Program-made: the position numbers and the translations under genes
Part shown: one piece after another, positions 58,874 through 64,000 of the stretch
How the letters are laid out: each line of letters begins with the position of its first letter
Position numbering within the stretch: the stretch's first letter is position 1
The notes under the pieces: model-generated
What the model saw: only the letters and a program-made list of their open reading frames with translations
Databases searched by the model: none
What the model was told of the DNA's origin: nothing
Origin: Halovenus carboxidivorans
Lineage (GTDB): Archaea; Halobacteriota; Halobacteria; Halobacteriales; Haloarculaceae
Direction: 5' to 3'
Length of the DNA stretch: 64,000 nucleotides
Assembly (NCBI RefSeq): GCF_009831575.1
Contig: NZ_WUUT01000004.1
Span: 288,138 to 352,137, forward strand

Positions 58874-61800
58874 ATGCTCAGAAGGTTGGGAATCCGGGAT
58901 AGAAAAGTGGTAAAACAGGCTTTTGCAGTTTTTCTGTCGGTGATTATTACGACATCAATAATTGTCCCGGCACTGTTCGTTGGTGCTACGTCTGCTGCAA
59001 CCGCTACAAATACAGATGTAGATTTTCTTATTGACTCAGACGATACGTCACCTGTACTCTCCGAAAGGTTAGAAGCAGGTAAGGTATACAACTTCGAGGT
59101 GGTAGTCGGTTATCAACTCCCAGAAGGAGAAGAAGGGACACTAAAGCTCTACTTTACAAACGCTGATGGCAAGTTCGCAGAAAAAAGTGTTACTGGATCG
59201 GGGGATTACGACACTGTTACAGTAACAGTCAACCAAAGAGTCCCAGAAGCAACAAAAGGGGACAGATTTGGTATTTCAGGGACTTTAGAAGCTCAAAGTG
59301 GTTTTGGAGGAGACAGTGAATACTATCAGGTTGATTCAGAGGGCAATCCACCTACAATAGCAGACGCCAGTCCCGAAAAAGCATATGAAACAACAGTTGA
59401 TGATTCAGTTAGTTTTAGTGTAGATGCATCTGATCCGGACGGAGGCAGTCTTTCCTATACGTGGTATGTGAATAATTTAGCGAAGGAAAGTGGATACTCT
59501 GAAATTGGCTCCGGTCTGGGTAGTAGCATCACTCGTTCTTTCGAGAGTCCTGGAGATTACAACATCAGAGTGGATATAACAGATGGATCTAACCATATAG
59601 ACTATGTCTGGACGTTAGAAGTAAGTAGACAGAATCAAGACCGTGATCCATCTATTGAACGCGTTTCACCGCACGACTCTGGTTTCACGGTTGAAAAGGA
59701 CAATACCAGAAGATTTGAGATTAGGGCATCTGATCCCGATTCTGATCTTGACAAGATCAGGTGGTATATCAATGGAGAGTTCAGGAATGATCTGCCCAAT
59801 AATCCAAATAGTATACCTCAGTCATCACATACAACTTGGACAGAGTACACCTTCGCTGAATCTGGGCAGCACAATGTCAGAGCCACGGTTTATGATTCAA
59901 ATGGGAATATGGACTCTGTTTCATGGACTGTCGCCGTTGAGCAACCAGAGGTAGGTCCGGAAGTTTCTACGGTCGGCGTGAGAGACTTATCAGCATCGTC
60001 AACCATCTTGGAGGGAAGATTAGATAGTCTCGGCAGTGAAAGTCACTCAACAGTTCTATTCAGATATCGAAAACAAGGTGCGGTAGAATGGAAAACATCC
60101 GAAGCAAGAGAACTGGACGAAGAGTCTGATTTCTCAATCCGTATAGAAGGACTTGAACCGGATACAGAATACGAGTTGCGGGCAGTTGCAAGCTCGAATG
60201 CAGGAAGCAACACTGGTGAAGTAAGAGAATTCCGTACTGATAGGATCAAAGGATCGGTAGACATCCATGGTGGCATTTCGACTCCAGAAGCCGAGAGTAC
60301 TCTCAATGCCGGAGAAACCTATTCTTATGATATTGAGTTGGATTACCAGCTCTCCGGAGTTGACGGTGTGATTATACTTGAATCGAACGGCGAAGGCCGA
60401 TTAGCGTATAAAGAAGTATCGCGTGGCAGGGATGAACTCTCTATTTCAGGAAAAGAGACAGTTCCAAGTAACCAAGCTAGCCCCTGGCAGGTCTCAGTAT
60501 TGCTAAAAACCGAAAATAGAGATATTCTAGATGTTGATGAAATTAGCTACGATATCCAGCCTCAAACACATCCACCTAGAATAACGAATAGAAGTCCAAG
60601 TGATTCAGCGCTTGAAATAACTGAAGGGGACGAAATTGGCTTTGCTGTATCTGCCACAGATCAGGATAATAACTTCCTCGACTACTCATGGTCCATTACA
60701 GATATCAATGCAAACAACCGTATGAAGGCTGGAACCGGAAATAGTTACTTCCACACCTTCTCTGAGCCTGGAGATTATAACGTTCGAGTGGAAGTTAGCG
60801 ACGGTACTACTTCTGTTGCTACGACATGGACTGTCGAAGTTGAGAGCCTAGATAGAGCCCCATCTGTACAGCGTATTTCACCAACAGATTCTGATTTGGA
60901 GGTTTCTCAAGATAGTGAACAACGGTTTAGGGCTGCTTTCTCAGATCCGGACTCCGATTTAAAACAGGTCCGATGGTATATTGACGGTAAGTACAGAGAT
61001 AGTTTGGGCGGAAATCCTGAAATGCTAGATGGATCCTCAGAAACTGCAAGCTTGGACTACACGTTTTCTGAGGCAGGAAGTCATAGTATCAGGGCAGTAG
61101 TTACTGACGGAAACGGGAATCAAGATTCTGTTCAATGGTTTGTTCAAGTAGAATCAGAAAAACCAGACCTGGTCATAGAAGATATCTCTTGGTCCCCTTC
61201 AAATCCAGAGTCCGGAGATCAGGTTGACTTTACTGTATCTATCACAAATCATGGGGAAGTTGATGTACCAGCTACCGGCATGGAGTTAACTGCGGGCTCA
61301 GAGGAGTTCGGCCTTAGTGGCATTTCCTTAGATGCAGGCGAGACGCGGAACGTTAAGATCAACAGCAGATCATGGACTGCCGCAGAGTCAGTCGAAAATG
61401 TGGTCGCCCGAGTTGATCCCTCTAATAGGGTTCAGGAAGGAGACGAATCCAATAACAGGCACGCAGAGGCTATCAGTGTCGACTCATCCACCGGCAGTAT
61501 CCAGGGGAGAGTAGTGTCTAACTCTGGAGACGGAATTGAGGATGCTACTATCAACCTGAAGTCTAAGATTTCAGTTAAAACTGATTCTAAAGGTTACTTT
61601 GAAATCAATAATATCCAGTCCGGGGCTCATGTGATTCAGATCACTCACTCAGACTTTCAAGATGCAGAAAAGACTGTAGAGGTCAGGGCAGATCAGGTTC
61701 AAGACACTGGAGAAATTGTCTTGGTGGAAAGTAATCAGGCCCAAGATCCGTCTGAAAAAGACAAAGGAGTCGATAATGCCAGTTCCGACGAGTTCGTTGA

Positions 61801-63268
61801 TGTTCAGGAAATAATAGAACAGTATGATTATCCGGCAGCGTTTACTAGAGATGTCTTTTTTTCGGAGCATAGTCCCAGCACCGTTATAGCCTATAAGATC
61901 ATAACGTCTGATCTCTTTGTAGAGCAGCTGTCTGTAACTGCTAGAGGAGCTATCTATGGCGAGGTCGGATTACAGGAGGATATTGCAGGCGCAGGAGATC
62001 CCGCATATTTCGCTGGTTGGCTGGGAGGAAGTGTCGTCCCAGTCGCCGATGCAGCAGCAGACCTTAGGGACTGCGTTTTAGCAGTTAATGATGATTTAGG
62101 TACTAATGCGCTTGATTGCGGAGGAGCAGCGATCAGTACAGGAGGAAGCGCAGGTACAATTGCAGGGGCTGCTGGAGTCGCAGTTCCTGAACCCCTTACC
62201 ACAGGGAGCGGAGCAGCGGTACTTGGTGGAAGTCTCACTCTTGATACAGCGGAAGATATCTCAGATGCGGCCCACATCACCACTCAGTACCTGAAGAAGT
62301 ACCCTGGAAAAGCGCGTGAAGTAACTAAGAAACTCTCAAGCAAACTACCACGTAATAAAGTAGAAGATGTTATTGCGAAAATAAACAGGCCAAATCTGAA
62401 GTCCAAACTTAAAACCAAATTAGATGAAGTGGTGAACAGCCGGAAAGCCGAATTCAAGAAGATAGATGGGATCAGCGACGATCAGGCCGAAACCTTGGCA
62501 AAATCTGGTGCCTCACCAGAACAGATCCGTCGGCTTGCTGAGGATCTAGACGGCGACACAATCATCAGACTCTCGGAAAATGACCTGCTTGATAAAGGAC
62601 TAGATGATGACGCTCTGGTACAAATATCAAGGCAAAGTGATAATTATAAGAACACGGCTGAAGCAATATCTGCCCTCAAAAGCAGCGGATTCTCTGAAAG
62701 TCAGGTTAACAGACTCATAACGCAAGGAAATAAGCCGCAAGAGGCTCTTCGACTCTCAGAAAAAGGATTGGACGCCGCATCAATTACGAAAATATCGAAC
62801 AATCTCGAAGAAGCAAGTAGACAGCTCTCAAACAAATTAGATGAACGCTTAAAGTTGGTAGACGTGTCGTTTGGTTTCAAACGTGAGGGTAACGTTATTT
62901 GGATGCCAAGAACAAATAAGTTTAAAGGCAATAAACTAGACGAAATCCTCAAAACTGGTCCAGGGTGGAAACATATAGTTGCTAAACACGCAAATCCAAC
63001 AAACACCGATTTCAGGGTTCCTGATTATGCGAACCCTGGATCAGTCACGTCACAATACGATTCTTTCCCTTCATCAATGGGGCCACATGAAATGCAAGAA
63101 CTTGCCAAGGAATTTGGGAGGCATGGTAAGCAAATTAATTCAAATGATGCCCAAAGATTAGTAATCGAAGACAGTACTGTGTTGTCAAGATATAACATAC
63201 GCCGTCCAGTAAGATTAATCCGCAATCCCAACACTGGGATGATACAGACGATGTATATTAAAGAGTGA
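58874..63268 (+). CDS. Large exported repeat protein, candidate polymorphic toxin with C-terminal RNase-like tip
   Basis: The product has 1464 residues from ATG 58874; the frame opens at TTG 58823. Signal peptide 1-~42. Block A (a beta-domain, then two PKD-like domains; 59010-59940) is repeated as block B (60250-61160) with a fibronectin-III-like domain between. Then CARDB-like (PDLVIEDISWSPSNP), carboxypeptidase-regulatory-like (GSIQGRVVSNSGDGIEDATI), a Gly/Ala-rich hydrophobic region (61950-62270), a helical region, and a ~130-residue tip: GWKHIVAKHANP with His1367 and His1372 and a final RRPVRLIRNPNTGMIQTMY. The tip resembles BECR-fold RNase toxins; the next gene is a likely immunity protein. 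Toxin role is inference. Confidence 0.7.
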   Translation: MLRRLGIRDRKVVKQAFAVFLSVIITTSIIVPALFVGATSAATATNTDVDFLIDSDDTSPVLSERLEAGKVYNFEVVVGYQLPEGEEGTLKLYFTNADGKFAEKSVTGSGDYDTVTVTVNQRVPEATKGDRFGISGTLEAQSGFGGDSEYYQVDSEGNPPTIADASPEKAYETTVDDSVSFSVDASDPDGGSLSYTWYVNNLAKESGYSEIGSGLGSSITRSFESPGDYNIRVDITDGSNHIDYVWTLEVSRQNQDRDPSIERVSPHDSGFTVEKDNTRRFEIRASDPDSDLDKIRWYINGEFRNDLPNNPNSIPQSSHTTWTEYTFAESGQHNVRATVYDSNGNMDSVSWTVAVEQPEVGPEVSTVGVRDLSASSTILEGRLDSLGSESHSTVLFRYRKQGAVEWKTSEARELDEESDFSIRIEGLEPDTEYELRAVASSNAGSNTGEVREFRTDRIKGSVDIHGGISTPEAESTLNAGETYSYDIELDYQLSGVDGVIILESNGEGRLAYKEVSRGRDELSISGKETVPSNQASPWQVSVLLKTENRDILDVDEISYDIQPQTHPPRITNRSPSDSALEITEGDEIGFAVSATDQDNNFLDYSWSITDINANNRMKAGTGNSYFHTFSEPGDYNVRVEVSDGTTSVATTWTVEVESLDRAPSVQRISPTDSDLEVSQDSEQRFRAAFSDPDSDLKQVRWYIDGKYRDSLGGNPEMLDGSSETASLDYTFSEAGSHSIRAVVTDGNGNQDSVQWFVQVESEKPDLVIEDISWSPSNPESGDQVDFTVSITNHGEVDVPATGMELTAGSEEFGLSGISLDAGETRNVKINSRSWTAAESVENVVARVDPSNRVQEGDESNNRHAEAISVDSSTGSIQGRVVSNSGDGIEDATINLKSKISVKTDSKGYFEINNIQSGAHVIQITHSDFQDAEKTVEVRADQVQDTGEIVLVESNQAQDPSEKDKGVDNASSDEFVDVQEIIEQYDYPAAFTRDVFFSEHSPSTVIAYKIITSDLFVEQLSVTARGAIYGEVGLQEDIAGAGDPAYFAGWLGGSVVPVADAAADLRDCVLAVNDDLGTNALDCGGAAISTGGSAGTIAGAAGVAVPEPLTTGSGAAVLGGSLTLDTAEDISDAAHITTQYLKKYPGKAREVTKKLSSKLPRNKVEDVIAKINRPNLKSKLKTKLDEVVNSRKAEFKKIDGISDDQAETLAKSGASPEQIRRLAEDLDGDTIIRLSENDLLDKGLDDDALVQISRQSDNYKNTAEAISALKSSGFSESQVNRLITQGNKPQEALRLSEKGLDAASITKISNNLEEASRQLSNKLDERLKLVDVSFGFKREGNVIWMPRTNKFKGNKLDEILKTGPGWKHIVAKHANPTNTDFRVPDYANPGSVTSQYDSFPSSMGPHEMQELAKEFGRHGKQINSNDAQRLVIEDSTVLSRYNIRRPVRLIRNPNTGMIQTMYIKE

Positions 63269-63284
63269 ATCGCTAACTCTTGAT

Positions 63285-63818
63285 ATGAGTGGTGTAGAGG
63301 TCAAGTATATAGTTAATGATCCGGTGCATCAGTCTCAGCTCGCCGGTTCGATCAGAATAGATATCGGGCAAATCACAATCACAGACATAGATTTTGAATC
63401 GAGTGAAAAACAAGGCTTCATTGGTTTCTATATTCACAGAGATCTGTATTTCCTTCTCAACGTCTGTTTAGATATTAAGAAAGGTAAGTTAGATGTGTAC
63501 GAGGAGACATCTTCGGAGATCGAATCGACGATACTCAAGATAATTCACGAGCCGTTAAACCGGAGTCATATAAGGGTTGCACTGAGACAGTGGGGGAAAA
63601 CTGATTATGACGATGATCTTCCCAGCCCAGAGACAGCTACAGGGTGTCCAGTCCTGATTGACGAGTACTGCGAAGAGGTTTACACTACGGTAGAAAGGTT
63701 TCTCGAAGAATGTGAAGAAAAAGGTCTGGATACCGATGAAAGCCTCCTCAAATCTATAAGAGATGACTGCAATGAACTAAAACAACTAGTACATGAGGGG
63801 AATGGAGTATTAGGCTAA
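63285..63818 (+). CDS. Candidate immunity protein for the toxin tip
   Basis: This is a 177-residue acidic protein without signal peptide, 16 bases after the toxin stop. It has a beta-rich N-terminal half (VEVKYIVNDPVHQSQLAGSI; IDIGQITITDIDFESS) and a helical C-terminal half (EEVYTTVERFLEECEEKGLD). Size, location and cytosolic nature are those expected of an immunity protein for a cytosol-acting RNase. I recognise no named immunity family. Confidence 0.55.
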   Translation: MSGVEVKYIVNDPVHQSQLAGSIRIDIGQITITDIDFESSEKQGFIGFYIHRDLYFLLNVCLDIKKGKLDVYEETSSEIESTILKIIHEPLNRSHIRVALRQWGKTDYDDDLPSPETATGCPVLIDEYCEEVYTTVERFLEECEEKGLDTDESLLKSIRDDCNELKQLVHEGNGVLG

Positions 63819-64000
63819 CCCGACTACATAATTCAGTTTCTCTTCCAAATATCTTATTCTCATTAGAAACACGGCGTGTAGCATCCTACTACAGATTCGT
63901 TCTGATAATAGGGGGATACGAGGTGAACCCGCAATTACAGACTTCGACGAAGAGGAGCCCTTGGCTTCCTGGGAGGCAGCATTCCTGCCTGACTGGGAGT
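63819..64000 (+). other. Right edge of window, possible start of another gene or cassette
   Basis: One plus-strand frame reads coding-like from about 63910 to the end (GEPAITDFDEEEPLASWEAA..., acidic). It has no clear start in the window. The 80 bases before it look non-coding. It could be a second orphan toxin tip or an unrelated gene. Confidence 0.25.

Larger units (their letters stand above)
40251..64000. mobile_element. Integrative, probably conjugative, element (left part) inserted at tRNA-Thr
   Basis: From the tRNA onward base composition is clearly lower in G+C than the chromosome to the left. The first gene is a tyrosine recombinase; the centre has a type IV secretion set (VirB2-, VirB6-, VirB4- and VirD4-like) in one leftward operon. 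Accessory genes are RHH/PIN toxin-antitoxin-like genes, a STAND-like NTPase, a membrane peptidase and a candidate polymorphic toxin. I see no relaxase, replication initiator or right attachment site in the window, so transfer competence is inferred. Confidence 0.8.

Noticed and set aside
40251-64000. Second copy of the tRNA-Thr 3' end (attR)
   Set aside because: I looked for the T-arm/acceptor sequence through the rest of the window and found only short chance matches.
1-64000. CRISPR arrays, rRNA genes, insertion-sequence transposases
   Set aside because: No regularly spaced direct repeats, no rRNA-like stretches and no transposase motifs or terminal inverted repeats were seen.

Overview
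The window is haloarchaeal chromosome followed by an integrated foreign element. The left 40 kb has high G+C, strongly acidic proteins, Tat signal peptides (multicopper oxidase, hydrolase), archaeal LonB, archaeal DnaG, AglB, aRNase J and archaeal mevalonate-pathway enzymes. TATA-type promoters with little or no leader recur. The genus cannot be fixed from the sequence alone.

Layout, left part (1-40,118): a Bat-type HTH regulator and a DtxR-family metal regulator with a DtxR-like palindrome between them; an HTH/membrane-protein pair; a multicopper oxidase, hemerythrin and rhodanese; a large sensor kinase with a degenerate receiver; HtpX, ketopantoate reductase, a NifU-domain scaffold and a Tat-exported hydrolase; a DHH phosphoesterase and phosphoglycolate phosphatase; an isoprenoid/RNA block (mevalonate kinase, isopentenyl phosphate kinase, a membrane protein, RNase J, polyprenyl synthase); an ABC ATPase with its own DtxR-like box; a chemotaxis transducer; CPBP protease plus LonB; NMN adenylyltransferase; DnaG; DUF92, Sir2, DUF368 and AglB. 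Most of this is ordinary core genome.

Right part (40,179-64,000): a tRNA-Thr(GGT) gene is followed at once by a tyrosine recombinase, and G+C drops visibly from there to the window edge. This is best read as an integrative, probably conjugative, element inserted at the tRNA 3' end. Its right end lies outside the window. It carries toxin-antitoxin-like genes (an orphan RHH antitoxin and an RHH-PIN pair), a 1506-residue membrane-anchored STAND-like NTPase, and a tightly overlapping leftward operon for a minimal type IV secretion apparatus (VirB2-like, VirB6-like, VirB4, an unknown soluble protein, a VirD4-like ATPase with a nuclease-like tail, and a wHTH regulator). It also carries two unknown genes, an integral-membrane M48-type peptidase and a DUF932-like protein.

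The most interesting locus is at the far right. A 1464-residue exported protein has duplicated PKD-like repeats, CARDB-like and carboxypeptidase-regulatory-like domains, a glycine/alanine-rich hydrophobic stretch and a C-terminal tip that looks like a BECR-type RNase toxin. It is followed 16 bases later by a small acidic cytosolic protein. This has the architecture of a polymorphic toxin with its immunity protein on an archaeal conjugative-type element. The toxin reading is inference from motif shape and gene order; export, repeats and spacing are seen directly.
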